NCBI RefSeq assembly: GCF_001984105.1
Contig: NZ_MTQM01000009.1
Coordinates: 930,001-994,000, forward strand
Direction of reading: 5' to 3'
DNA length: 64,000 nucleotides
Source: Microbacterium sp. CSI-V
Lineage (GTDB): Bacteria; Actinomycetota; Actinomycetes; Actinomycetales; Microbacteriaceae
The position numbers and the translations under genes were made by a program. Below the pieces are notes generated by a model. It was given only the letters and a program-made list of their open reading frames with translations, ran no database searches and was not told the DNA's origin. This document shows positions 16,559-24,693 of the stretch, in pieces; positions within the stretch are counted from its first letter, which is position 1; each line of letters begins with the position of its first letter.

Positions 16559-17629
16559 GTGTCCGCGATCCTCTCCCCCCACGATCCGCCGGCCGCCATC
16601 GACGCCGATGACGTGCCCACCCTTCCCTTCACTCCGCGCGGCCCGGTGAGCGCCGCCGTCCTGCACCACCTCGGCGCGGGCGCGGCGACGAACCACACGG
16701 TCCTCGCCGATGCGGCCGTCGCCGCGTCGGCCGACGTCGAGACCGACGACGACCTTCAGCTCGCCCTCTTCGCGCTGTACGCCTCGGCCTACGGGTCGGT
16801 CCCGGCGTTCGACCCGGAGCTCGAGTGGGAGCCGTCGCTCATCGCCACCCGCGGCGTCATCGAGCGGGCGTTCGAGGCTGCGCTGCGCGCGCGCATCGTC
16901 CCACCCGAACTCCCCGCGGCGACCGCGGATGCCGTGGCCCGCGCACTCTTCACCCTGACCGCCGCCGACGGCGGTCCGAGCCTCTCGCGCCACCTCGCGA
17001 AGAAGGCGACCCTCGACCAGGCGCACGAGTTCCTCGTGCACCGCTCGGTCTACACGCTGCGGGAGGCCGATCCGCACTCCTGGGCGATCCCGCGCCTGAC
17101 CGGACGCCCGAAAGCCGCGCTGGTGGAGATCCAGTCCGACGAGTACGGCGGCGGCGACCCCGAGCGCGTCCACGCCGAGCTCTTCGCCCGCGCCGTGCGC
17201 GCGGCCGGGCTCTCCGACGCCTATGGCGCCTACGTCGACGACGTGCCCGCCGTGACCCTGGCATCCCACAATGCGATGTCGATGTTCGGCCTCAACCGGC
17301 GCCTCCTCGGCGCGATCGTCGGACACCTCGCGGCGTTCGAGATGACGTCCTCGATCCCGAACCGCCTGTACGCCGAGGGATTGCGTCGACTGGGCTTCGA
17401 TGACGACGTGTGCGGCTACTTCGACGAGCACGTCGAAGCCGACGCGGTGCACGAGCAGATCGCGGCCCGCGACCTCGCCGGCACCCTCGCCGAGGACCGC
17501 CCCGATCTGCTCCCCGACATCCTTTTCGGCGCCGCCGCCTGCCTGAGCGTCGATGGTCGCGTGGGCGAGCACCTGCTCGATGCCTGGGGGCGTGGCGCGT
17601 CCTCGCTGCGCCCCGAGGACGCCCGGTGA
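16559..17629 (+). CDS. Iron-containing redox enzyme family protein (haem-oxygenase-like diiron fold)
   Basis: 356 residues resembling the haem-oxygenase-like diiron oxidase proteins annotated as iron-containing redox enzymes. Candidate metal ligands are spread as in that fold: ALVEIQSDEYGGG (Glu and Asp), HAELF, and EHVEADAVHEQIA (Glu, Asp and His) about 110 residues later. Family members oxidise small molecules or amino acid derivatives with O2. The GTG at 16559 is used. Its GTGA stop overlap with a CDGSH iron-sulfur protein gene suggests that protein supplies electrons. Substrate unknown. Confidence 0.8.
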   Translation: MSAILSPHDPPAAIDADDVPTLPFTPRGPVSAAVLHHLGAGAATNHTVLADAAVAASADVETDDDLQLALFALYASAYGSVPAFDPELEWEPSLIATRGVIERAFEAALRARIVPPELPAATADAVARALFTLTAADGGPSLSRHLAKKATLDQAHEFLVHRSVYTLREADPHSWAIPRLTGRPKAALVEIQSDEYGGGDPERVHAELFARAVRAAGLSDAYGAYVDDVPAVTLASHNAMSMFGLNRRLLGAIVGHLAAFEMTSSIPNRLYAEGLRRLGFDDDVCGYFDEHVEADAVHEQIAARDLAGTLAEDRPDLLPDILFGAAACLSVDGRVGEHLLDAWGRGASSLRPEDAR

Positions 17630-17826
17630 CCGCCGAGCGTCCGCGTATCACGGCCTATCCCGACGGCCCTCTGCTCGTGCGCGGAGACGTGGAACTGCGT
17701 GACGCCGACGGCGCCCCGATCGAGAAGCGCCGGCGCACGGTGGCGCTGTGCCGGTGCGGCCTGTCCACGATCAAGCCGTTCTGCGACGGGACGCACAAGC
17801 CCGCCGGGTTCCGCACCGACGACTGA
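17626..17826 (+). CDS. CDGSH-type iron-sulfur protein
   Basis: 66 residues, almost only the CDGSH domain. The 2Fe-2S ligand motif is CRCGLSTIKPFCDGTH (three Cys and one His), matching C-x-C-x2-S-x3-P-x-C-D-G-T-H. Such proteins are small redox or cluster-transfer carriers. It starts with the GTG that overlaps the stop of the diiron-oxidase-like gene (GTGA), so the two are coupled and probably work together. Confidence 0.9.
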   Translation: MTAERPRITAYPDGPLLVRGDVELRDADGAPIEKRRRTVALCRCGLSTIKPFCDGTHKPAGFRTDD

Positions 17827-17911
17827 CCCATCCGTCGCGGACGGTCCGCGCGACCCGGCATCCTGAGCCCGATCGCCCACGCCGGAGTCGTTCCCGCCGA
17901 CGGGGATGCCG

Positions 17912-18487
17912 TCACTTCGCCGCGTGCTCGCCGTCCACGGGCCGGGAGAGTTCGGCATCCAGCGCGTCGACGAGGCGGGTGAAGGTTTCGTCCACCGACT
18001 CGGGCTGACGGAAACCGCCGATCCTCTCCAGGTCGGTGAACCCGTGCAGAGCCGAACGGACGTACCTGATGCGGTGGACGTCGGCCGCCCCGGCGCCGTA
18101 CCCGGCGAGCGCCCGGGTGATCTCGTCCACGACCTCGGCCGCCGCCTGCTCCCACTCGGCACCGGTCCCCCCGCGCTGGGCGAGTTCGTACATGCCGGGA
18201 CGCTCGCGTGCGAAACCCCGGTAGGCCGCGGCCAGCGCCCCGAGGGCGTCGCGGGACGACACCCCGCGCGACGATCGCGCGAGGGCGTCGCCGAAGGCGC
18301 GGGTGGCGGCGAGCGCGAGACGATCCGTCAGATCGCCGAGACCGCCGACGTGCTTGTACAGGCTGGGAGCGGCGACGCCGAGGGCGGCGGCGACGCGGGA
18401 GAGGGTCAGGGATGCCACTCCTTCGGCGTCGACGAGCTCGGCGGCGCGGCGGACGACGACGTCGGCGTCAAGACCGGCCCGCGGCAC
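17912..18487 (-). CDS. TetR-family transcriptional regulator
   Basis: 191 residues. The N-terminal helix-turn-helix (about residues 8-50) reads VVRRAAELVDAEG, then LSRVAAALGVAAPSLYKHVG, the TetR recognition helix. The C-terminal ligand and dimer domain is of the WHG type (YELAQRGG, SALHGFTDLE). It starts inside the end of the alpha/beta hydrolase gene (20-base overlap), so they form one operon. A perfect inverted repeat over the hydrolase start (19264-19302) is the likely operator, giving autoregulation. Inducer unknown. Confidence 0.9.
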   Translation of the reverse strand: MPRAGLDADVVVRRAAELVDAEGVASLTLSRVAAALGVAAPSLYKHVGGLGDLTDRLALAATRAFGDALARSSRGVSSRDALGALAAAYRGFARERPGMYELAQRGGTGAEWEQAAAEVVDEITRALAGYGAGAADVHRIRYVRSALHGFTDLERIGGFRQPESVDETFTRLVDALDAELSRPVDGEHAAK

Positions 18488-19277
18488 CGCTCACCTCCGC
18501 GAGGAGCATGAGCACCCGGTCGGCGACGACGTCGGGAGCCTCGAGCATCGGCGCATGGCCCACGCCGGAGACGAGCTGGACGTCGGCGGAGAGCTCGCCG
18601 GCGAGCCAGGCGGCCTCGGCGGCGGGGTCCTTCCAGTCGGGATCCGCCTCTCCCATCACGACGAGCGCGGGAGCGGTGACGCGCGTCAGGAACGGCGCGA
18701 CGACGGAGTGATCGACGCGCGTGGTGCGGGAGAACGCCCGCCACCGTCCGGGCCGCGCGAGTCGGCGCGACAGGTGCGCGGCCCGTTCGCGCGCACCGAC
18801 GCCGAGTCCCGGCCACAGCGACGCGGAGTAGCCACGCCAGACGGCCGGCCCCCAGGGACGGGCGAGCAGCACGCGCAGAAGCATCCCGAGCGCGGCGTTG
18901 CCGTTGCGGGCGAAGGGCCCGAGCAGCACGAGGGCGCTCACGAGATCGGGGCGTTCGCCGGCCGCGATGATCGCGGCACCGGCGCTCATCGAGGCCCCCG
19001 CGATCACCGCCGGCCCCTCGCCGAGACGCTCGATCACGGCCACGAGGTCGTTCGCGGTCGCACGGTCGCCGTATTCGGCGAAGCTCGTATCGCTGTCGCC
19101 GTGCCCGCGCAGATCGACGAGCGCCACCCGGTACCCGGCCGATACGAGCCGGTCGGCGAGGGGCTCGAACGCGTCGCGCTCGTCGCCCATCGCGGGCGAG
19201 CACACCACGAGGGGGCCCTGTCCGCGCACCTCGACGGCCAGTCGCCCGCCGTCCACCTGCACTTGGCTAATGTCCAT
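18468..19277 (-). CDS. Alpha/beta hydrolase
   Basis: 269 residues. The nucleophile elbow is GASMSAG (about residue 95), the acid residue lies in VMGEADPDWKD and the His in VSGVGHAPMLEAPD; the strand before the elbow is VALVDLRGHGDSD. It is a soluble esterase/lipase-like hydrolase of unknown substrate. The start is set at 19277: a -10 (TAGCTT, 19289-19284) ends directly before an ATG at 19283, leaving only the second ATG as a transcribed start, so the mRNA is probably leaderless. First gene of an operon with the TetR regulator. Confidence 0.85.
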   Translation of the reverse strand: MDISQVQVDGGRLAVEVRGQGPLVVCSPAMGDERDAFEPLADRLVSAGYRVALVDLRGHGDSDTSFAEYGDRATANDLVAVIERLGEGPAVIAGASMSAGAAIIAAGERPDLVSALVLLGPFARNGNAALGMLLRVLLARPWGPAVWRGYSASLWPGLGVGARERAAHLSRRLARPGRWRAFSRTTRVDHSVVAPFLTRVTAPALVVMGEADPDWKDPAAEAAWLAGELSADVQLVSGVGHAPMLEAPDVVADRVLMLLAEVSGAAGRS

Positions 19278-19302
19278 AGCCATAAGCTACGCCTATTAGC
19301 CA
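19264..19302 (-). promoter_or_regulatory. TetR operator over the leaderless hydrolase promoter
   Basis: Perfect inverted repeat TGGCTAAT (19264-19271) / ATTAGCCA (19295-19302), with a second small palindrome TAGCCATAAGCTA between. On the minus strand a -35 TTGCCG (19312-19307), 17-base spacer and -10 TAGCTT (19289-19284) place the start of transcription at or beside the ATG at 19277. The repeat brackets the -10 and start site, as expected for repression by the TetR protein of the same operon. Confidence 0.6.
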
Positions 19303-19330
19303 GTTACGGCAAGCGCCGATCGCGGCAGCC

Positions 19331-19678
19331 TCAGAGGTCCTCCGGCGCGAGATCTCCCTGGCCCTCCTCGCCGAGCTCGACCACACCCGGATCCTGGCCC
19401 TGCGAGTCAGTGCCGGTGGACTCCGGGTGCACGTCCTCCAGCGGGATGTCGGCGTCGTCGGCCGGGATCTCAGCCGGATCGGCACCCGTCGCCGTGGCGG
19501 GGTCGAGGTCTGCGGGATCGACGCCCTCGTCGAGTGCGGTCGTGGCATCCCACTCCGCCTGTGCGGGATCCAGCGTCGGGTCGGGCTCGATCGAGGTGTC
19601 GCCGTCGCGCAGAGGCTGAACGCCGGCCACGCCGTCGGAGGCGGCCGGGATGGTCTGGTCGGAAGAAGTGTCGCTCAT
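19331..19678 (-). CDS. Acidic hypothetical protein, 115 aa
   Basis: From MSDTSSDQTIPAASDG to the C-terminus GEEGQGDLAPEDL the protein is rich in Asp, Glu, Pro and Ala, lacks hydrophobic segments and is probably intrinsically disordered. The ATG at 19678 follows GAAGGGAC. It belongs to the set of short acidic proteins also seen at 24304-24684 and 30696-30956; their function is unknown to me. Confidence 0.75.
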   Translation of the reverse strand: MSDTSSDQTIPAASDGVAGVQPLRDGDTSIEPDPTLDPAQAEWDATTALDEGVDPADLDPATATGADPAEIPADDADIPLEDVHPESTGTDSQGQDPGVVELGEEGQGDLAPEDL

Positions 19679-19920
19679 GGGTGTCCCTTCGATCATGCGT
19701 GCGTCGGGCGCACGCGCCGCCACGACGGGCGACTCCCCCATCCCAGCCTCCGGCCGCACCGACCCATGCCCCCTTGACAGCGCGCCCGCCCACCGCGCGC
19801 TCCCCCGGTTTCGCTCCGAGGCCGAATCCTCGCGCGGCCCGTCCCGCGACACGTCCGACCTCGACGGCGGGGGCAAGATAACCGGGATGCCGCGGACCGG
19901 ACACCGCGGAGGAGGGTCGC

Positions 19921-20850
19921 ATGGGGGAAGTCCTCACCGTCAACGCCACCGGCGCTCGCGACGTCGAGACGGTGTGGCAGCAGTTCATCCCCAGCGCCCG
20001 ACTCGAGCACGTCGATCCGCTGCGCGTGCGGTTCCGCTGGACGTCGATCGACACGGGGGCGTTCTCGCTCGTGCAGTACTCGCTGCGCGCCGACGTGCGG
20101 TCCTCCATCCACCTCGACGACCAGATCATGGCCTGCCAGCTCGCCGCCCTCGACGCACGCATGACGACGGAGGGTCATTCGCTCGACGCCCGGCAGCCGT
20201 GGATCACGGGCGACAGGGCGATGCAGGCGCGCTGGAGCGGCACCGGGAAGGTGCGGGCCTTCCTCTTCGACCGGACATCGGCAGAGCGGATCGCCCGTGC
20301 GGTCTCGGGCGAAGACCGTCTCGTGCTGCGCTCGATCGATCCGGTCGCGCGCGACCGCACCCTCGCCGCACAGTGGGAGCGCAGCTTCGGGTACGTGGCA
20401 TCCGCCCTCGCCGTCGGGCACGAGCAGCCGCTCATCGCCGCCGAGCTCGAACGGCACGCCCTGATCTCCACGCTCACGACCTTCTCCACCACCTACCTCG
20501 AGGCCCTGGATCGCACCGCCCAGCGCGCGGCTGCACCGCGGACCGTCCGACGGGCCCTCGCGTTCATCGACGCGCACGCGCACCAGCCGATCACCGTCGA
20601 CGACATCGCTGCGGCGGCGGGCATCTCGACGCGGGGGCTCCAGCACGCGTTCCGCCGCGCCCTGGGCGTCACGCCCTCCGAGCAGCTGCGCACGGTCCGT
20701 CTCGCCGCCGCGCACCGCGACCTGCAGAACGCCGGCGCGACGGTGGGCGAGGTGTCCCGCCGGTGGGGGTTCTCCAGCCCGTCGCGGTTCGCGCGGTTCT
20801 ACCGCGACATGTACGGGCGCAACCCCGCCCAGACCGCCCGCATGTTCTGA
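19921..20850 (+). CDS. AraC-family transcriptional regulator
   Basis: 309 residues. The C-terminal AraC domain (about 205-308) has FIDAHAHQPITVDDIAAAAG, RGLQHAFRRALGVTPSEQL and VSRRWGFSSPSRFARFYRDM, with both helix-turn-helix units complete. The N-terminal sensor (VWQQFIPSARLEH) resembles the regulators at 6425-7366 and 30958-31932. GGAGGG precedes the ATG. It stands alone, so the targets are unclear. Confidence 0.9.
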   Translation: MGEVLTVNATGARDVETVWQQFIPSARLEHVDPLRVRFRWTSIDTGAFSLVQYSLRADVRSSIHLDDQIMACQLAALDARMTTEGHSLDARQPWITGDRAMQARWSGTGKVRAFLFDRTSAERIARAVSGEDRLVLRSIDPVARDRTLAAQWERSFGYVASALAVGHEQPLIAAELERHALISTLTTFSTTYLEALDRTAQRAAAPRTVRRALAFIDAHAHQPITVDDIAAAAGISTRGLQHAFRRALGVTPSEQLRTVRLAAAHRDLQNAGATVGEVSRRWGFSSPSRFARFYRDMYGRNPAQTARMF

Positions 20851-20955
20851 CACCCGTCGCATTCCGTGTCGTGATGGCGCGAAAGGTCTGCGGCGGCGGC
20901 CGGAGAGGGGGGAACGGGGCACAGTGACGAGGTTGGGCGACGAAAGGGATCGATC

Positions 20956-21282
20956 GTGGGGAAGTTCATGTACGAGGGAGCGGTCCGCGCCGATTTCGAG
21001 GACCGCGTGCTCGCCCACCTCCAGATCGTGATCGGGAACAAGCTGCGTCGTGGCGAGCCGTTCTACTTCCAGTGGAAGGACGACGTCAGCACGGGCGGGG
21101 GCCGCACATCGGTGTGGCTGCACCCGCGCGCGAGCATCGTGTTCAAGTTCCACGGCGGCCGCCCGCCGGCACTGAACCGCAGTTGGCTCGAGGCGCTCAT
21201 GACGATGGCGAACTCCCCCACCGGGTTGTACGTCGTCCCCGAGCCGGCCGAGGATGCCCTGACGGCCGACCCCTTCGGCTGA
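20956..21282 (+). CDS. Conserved small protein (108 aa), Microbacteriaceae-type MGKFMYEG protein
   Basis: A short protein starting MGKFMYEGAVRADFEDRVLA with a predicted alpha/beta fold (HLQIVIGNKLRRGE, FYFQW, TSVWLHPRASIVFKFHG). I recall similar proteins as common in Microbacteriaceae, often misnamed DNA ligase; no ligase motif is present. The GTG at 20956 follows GAAAGGGATC. Function unknown; single-gene unit. Confidence 0.8.
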   Translation: MGKFMYEGAVRADFEDRVLAHLQIVIGNKLRRGEPFYFQWKDDVSTGGGRTSVWLHPRASIVFKFHGGRPPALNRSWLEALMTMANSPTGLYVVPEPAEDALTADPFG

Positions 21283-21350
21283 CCCCGCTGTCAACCCGCT
21301 CGCCTCCCGGCCCGCCCGGGGGTTCCCTGACGGGAACGGAAGGATGCCGC

Positions 21351-22556
21351 ATGCCGCACACACCCTCACCCGAGACGCGGATCGTGGTGATCGGGGGCGG
21401 GAACGCCGGGCTCTCGATCGCCGGACGCCTGCACAACGCGCGCCTCGGGAACGTCACGGTGATCGAGCCGCGGGAGCAGCACGTCTACGCACCGCTGCAG
21501 TCCCACATCGCCGGGGGCACCGCCCGGGCCTCGCGGGCCGCGCGCCGGCAGGCCGACGTGATCCCGCCCGGCGTGCGGTGGCTGCGGGACGAGACCTTCA
21601 CCGTCGATCCCGCCGCCCGCCGCGTGCACCTCGTGTCGGGCGGGCGCCTCGACTACGACCAGCTCGTCGTGGCCGCGGGTCTCCGGCTGGCGTGGGAGGC
21701 GATTCCGGGTCTCCCCGAGGCCATGACCCAACCCGAGGGCGTGTCGAACTACGACCTCGCCCTGGCTGTGAAGGCGTCCACGGTGCTGCGCGATCTTCGT
21801 CGCGGCACCGTGGTGTTCACGCAGCCGCCGGAGCCGGCCTCGTGCGGCGCAGCCGCGCAGAAGCCGCTCTACCTCGCGTGCGACTGGTGGCGCGCGCTCG
21901 GGGTCCTCGACGACATCCGCGTCGTCCTCGTGCTCCCCGACCCCGTCCCTTTCGGCATCCCCGACATCGATCGCGAGCTCCACCGGGTACTCGACGGGTA
22001 CGGCGTCGAGGTGCGGTACTCCCGCGAGGTGAGGAGGGTGGATGCCGCCTCCCGCACGCTCACGATCGGTCACGGCGACGACGAGGAGACGCTCTCCTAC
22101 GACGTGCTGCACGCCGTCCCGCCGCAGCGCGCGCCCGAGTGGATCGCCGGGAGCGGGCTCGCCGACCCGGACGACCCGCACGGCTTCGTGGACATCGACC
22201 CCGAGACGCTGCAGCATCGCCGTTTCCCCGACGTCTGGTCGCTCGGCGACTCCGCCCGCGTCGCGACCCGCCCCTCGGGCGGGGCGATCCGGCCGCAGGC
22301 GAAGGTGCTCGCGAAGAACCTGCGGGCGGTCCTGCGCGGAGCCGCCCCGCGCGCGCGTTACGACGGCTACAGCGTCGTCCCTTTCACCGTCTCGCGCGGA
22401 ACCGTCGTCTTCGCGGAGTTCGACCGTCGGGGGAAGCCGCAGCCGACGGTTCCGTTCTGGCGCTCGCTGTCGCGCGAGAGGCGTTCGACCTGGATCGCGG
22501 ATCGGCGGATCCTGCCCTGGGTGTACTGGCACCTGATCCTGCGCGGACGGGCCTGA
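21351..22556 (+). CDS. FAD-dependent NAD(P)/quinone oxidoreductase, sulfide:quinone-reductase-like
   Basis: 401 residues. The FAD motif is RIVVIGGGNAGLSIAGRL (residues 10-27) and the second FAD/quinone-side motif is DVWSLGDSARV (about residue 290). ASCGAAAQKPLYLACDWW (about 161-178) matches the conserved SQR region KCAGAPQK with a central cysteine and lysine. SQR-like enzymes pass electrons from sulfide or NADH to membrane quinones; whether the second redox cysteine is present is uncertain, so sulfide oxidation is not assured. Encoded alone between two small genes. Confidence 0.85.
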   Translation: MPHTPSPETRIVVIGGGNAGLSIAGRLHNARLGNVTVIEPREQHVYAPLQSHIAGGTARASRAARRQADVIPPGVRWLRDETFTVDPAARRVHLVSGGRLDYDQLVVAAGLRLAWEAIPGLPEAMTQPEGVSNYDLALAVKASTVLRDLRRGTVVFTQPPEPASCGAAAQKPLYLACDWWRALGVLDDIRVVLVLPDPVPFGIPDIDRELHRVLDGYGVEVRYSREVRRVDAASRTLTIGHGDDEETLSYDVLHAVPPQRAPEWIAGSGLADPDDPHGFVDIDPETLQHRRFPDVWSLGDSARVATRPSGGAIRPQAKVLAKNLRAVLRGAAPRARYDGYSVVPFTVSRGTVVFAEFDRRGKPQPTVPFWRSLSRERRSTWIADRRILPWVYWHLILRGRA

Positions 22557-22656
22557 GGCGCCCATAGGCCACATCCGCCGATCCCTCAACCCCGGGGTCG
22601 GCGGAAGATTTCCCGCGAAGACTGGCCCCAGCCCCGGATCACCGAGAGAGGACATC

Positions 22657-23109
22657 ATGGCCCAGGTCATCGAAACCATCGACGTCGACGTTCCCGTCCG
22701 CGTCGCCTACAACCAGTGGACGCAGTTCGAGGAGTTCCCCCACTTCATGAGCTTCGTCGAGTCCATCACGCAGAAGACCGACACGCTCACGCATTGGAAG
22801 GTCAAGATCGCCGGCGCGGAGCGCGAGTTCGACGCCGAGATCACCGAGCAGCACCCCGACGAGCGCGTCGCGTGGAACAGCGTCGGCGGAGACGAGAACC
22901 ACGCCGGCGTCGTCACCTTCCACCGTCTCTCGGACGACGAGACCCGGGTGACCGTGCAGATCGATTGGGAGCCGACCGGGCTCCTCGAGAAGGCCGGTGC
23001 CGTGCTCGGCGCCGACGACCGTTCGGTGAAGAAGGACCTCGAGCACTTCAAGGAGTACATCGAGTCGCGCGGTGCCGAGTCCGGCTCGTGGCGCGGCGAC
23101 GTCAGCTGA
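22657..23109 (+). CDS. SRPBCC-family (START-like) protein
   Basis: 150 residues. The fold is recognisable from MAQVIETIDVDVPVRVAYNQ, then FEEFPHFMSFVESI and the strand GVVTFHRLSDDETRVTVQID, ending in the long C-terminal helix KKDLEHFKEYIESRG. These polyketide-cyclase/dehydrase-like proteins bind a hydrophobic ligand in a helix-grip cavity; such proteins are often stress-linked in actinobacteria. It has a good ribosome-binding site (GAGAGGACATC) and its own terminator. Confidence 0.9.
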   Translation: MAQVIETIDVDVPVRVAYNQWTQFEEFPHFMSFVESITQKTDTLTHWKVKIAGAEREFDAEITEQHPDERVAWNSVGGDENHAGVVTFHRLSDDETRVTVQIDWEPTGLLEKAGAVLGADDRSVKKDLEHFKEYIESRGAESGSWRGDVS

Positions 23110-23127
23110 CGTCTTTCCCACGGAACA

Positions 23128-23160
23128 CGGATGCCGGACCCCCTCGGGGTCCGGCATCCG
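23128..23160. terminator. Bidirectional terminator
   Basis: Perfect 15-bp stem CGGATGCCGGACCCC / GGGGTCCGGCATCCG with a three-base loop between the convergent SRPBCC (+) and aldo/keto reductase (-) genes. The stem contains the GGATGCC heptamer that recurs through the window. Confidence 0.85.
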
Positions 23161-23176
23161 TCGTGTCAGGGGCGAC

Positions 23177-24169
23177 TCACCACTGCGGGTGGATCTCGGC
23201 GCGCAGGCGGCGGTCGTAGACATCCCGCACGAGCGTGTCGAAGGCCGCGACGTCGAAGCCCCCGTCGAGCAGGTCGGCGGCCGCGGCGTTGGCGGTGGCC
23301 TGCTCGGCCGACCGGGCACCCGGGATGACCGATGTCACGCCCTCGCGCGACGCGATCCACGCGAGCGTCGCGGCGGGCAGCGTCACGCCCTCGGGGAGGG
23401 CGGCCTTCAGCTCGTCGGCCGCGGCGACGCCCTCGGCGAAGGGCACGCCCGAGAACGTCTCGCCCTTGTCGAACGCCTCGCCGTTGCGGTTGTAGGTGCG
23501 GTGGTCGTCCTTGTCGAACGTCGTGTCGACGGAGTACTTCCCCGACAGCAGCCCGCTGGCGAGGGGGACCCGCGCGAACACCGCGACGCCCTTCTCCGCG
23601 GGGAGCGGGAGCACCTCGTCGAGCGGCTTCAGGCGGAACGGGTTGAAGATGATCTGCAGGTTGGTCAGGTTCGGGCGCCGCAGCGCCGAGAGCGCCTGAT
23701 CCATCGTCTCGACCGAGACGCCGTAGGCGCCGATGACGCCCTCGGACACGAGCTGGTCGAGCGCGTCGTACGTCGCATCGTCGTCGATCACGGCCGACGG
23801 CGGGCAGTGCAGCTGCACGAGGTCGAGCGTGTCCTGGGCGAGCAGGCGGCGCGACCGCTCGGTCCACGCGCGGAAGTTCTCCATCGTATAGTTCTCGGGC
23901 ACCTGGTCTTCGCGACGCCCCATCTTGGTCGCCACGGTGACGCCCGCGGCATCCGAGGTCTGCAGGAACGCGCCGATGAGCTCTTCCGACCGCCCGTCGC
24001 CGTACACGTCGGCCGTGTCGAAGAGGGTCACGCCGGCGTCGACCGACGCGCCCAGCACCTGCATCGCCGCGTCTTCGCTCACCCCGCCCCAGTCGGGACC
24101 GAGCTGCCAGGTGCCGAGGCCGATGGCGGAGACCTCGCGGCCGGTGCGGGAGAGGGGACGCTGCTGCAT
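23177..24169 (-). CDS. Aldo/keto reductase
   Basis: 330 residues of the NADPH-dependent (alpha/beta)8-barrel family. The catalytic tetrad is visible: Asp and Tyr in FDTADVYGDG (about residues 50-59), Lys in VATKMG and His in LVQLHCPP. The C-terminal NADPH-binding part has SVIPGARSAEQATANAAA. It reduces aldehydes or ketones; the sequence suits the Tas/YajO-like group of stress reductases. ATG at 24169 begins MQQRPLSRTGREVSAIGLG; the longer frame upstream is non-coding. Confidence 0.92.
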   Translation of the reverse strand: MQQRPLSRTGREVSAIGLGTWQLGPDWGGVSEDAAMQVLGASVDAGVTLFDTADVYGDGRSEELIGAFLQTSDAAGVTVATKMGRREDQVPENYTMENFRAWTERSRRLLAQDTLDLVQLHCPPSAVIDDDATYDALDQLVSEGVIGAYGVSVETMDQALSALRRPNLTNLQIIFNPFRLKPLDEVLPLPAEKGVAVFARVPLASGLLSGKYSVDTTFDKDDHRTYNRNGEAFDKGETFSGVPFAEGVAAADELKAALPEGVTLPAATLAWIASREGVTSVIPGARSAEQATANAAAADLLDGGFDVAAFDTLVRDVYDRRLRAEIHPQW

Positions 24170-24303
24170 TGCGGTTCCTTTCGGGGGTCTCCCCGAGCCT
24201 ATCCAGCCCCTCCGACACCCGGGCCACCGCGCCCCGTCAACCCCGTCATCGCCCGGCGCACGTCCGCCTAGCGTGAGGCCACACCCCCACCGGAAGGACC
24301 ACC

Positions 24304-24684
24304 GTGACCACTCCCCCCGAGAACCTCCCCGGCGCCGACCACGAGCAGACCGTCTCGGACGCCGAGGGCCTGACCGCCGACGTCCCCGCGGGCGGGGCGG
24401 GCGCCGACACCGGCGCCGTCTCCGCCACCGAGATCGACGACGCCGACGACGCGCGCGTGCCGAACGTCTCGAGCCAGAACGACATCCCGGGCGTGGGCAC
24501 CCGCGGCGGCGGTTCGACCTCGCACCACGATCCCGACGAGTCCTCCGAGGCATCCGCACCGGCGACGGGCGAGGATCACGTGGATGCCGACTCCCCCATC
24601 GGCAGGTACCAGCCCGGCGTCGGTCGGTCCTCGGCGGAATCGAGCAGGGTCGCGCAGAACCTGCCCGATCCCGACGAGGACTGA
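24304..24684 (+). CDS. Acidic hypothetical protein, 126 aa
   Basis: A Glu/Asp/Gly/Ala-rich protein with no hydrophobic segment and low complexity, probably disordered. It starts at GTG after GGAAGGACCACC, a strong ribosome-binding site, which supports real translation. It resembles in composition the small acidic proteins at 19331-19678 and 30696-30956. Function unknown. Confidence 0.75.
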   Translation: MTTPPENLPGADHEQTVSDAEGLTADVPAGGAGADTGAVSATEIDDADDARVPNVSSQNDIPGVGTRGGGSTSHHDPDESSEASAPATGEDHVDADSPIGRYQPGVGRSSAESSRVAQNLPDPDED

Positions 24685-24693
24685 CCCCGGCGG

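Noticed and set aside
17832..17860. Terminator after the CDGSH gene
   Set aside because: Arms GTCGCGGAC / GTCCGCGCGAC pair only with a two-base bulge; too weak to list.
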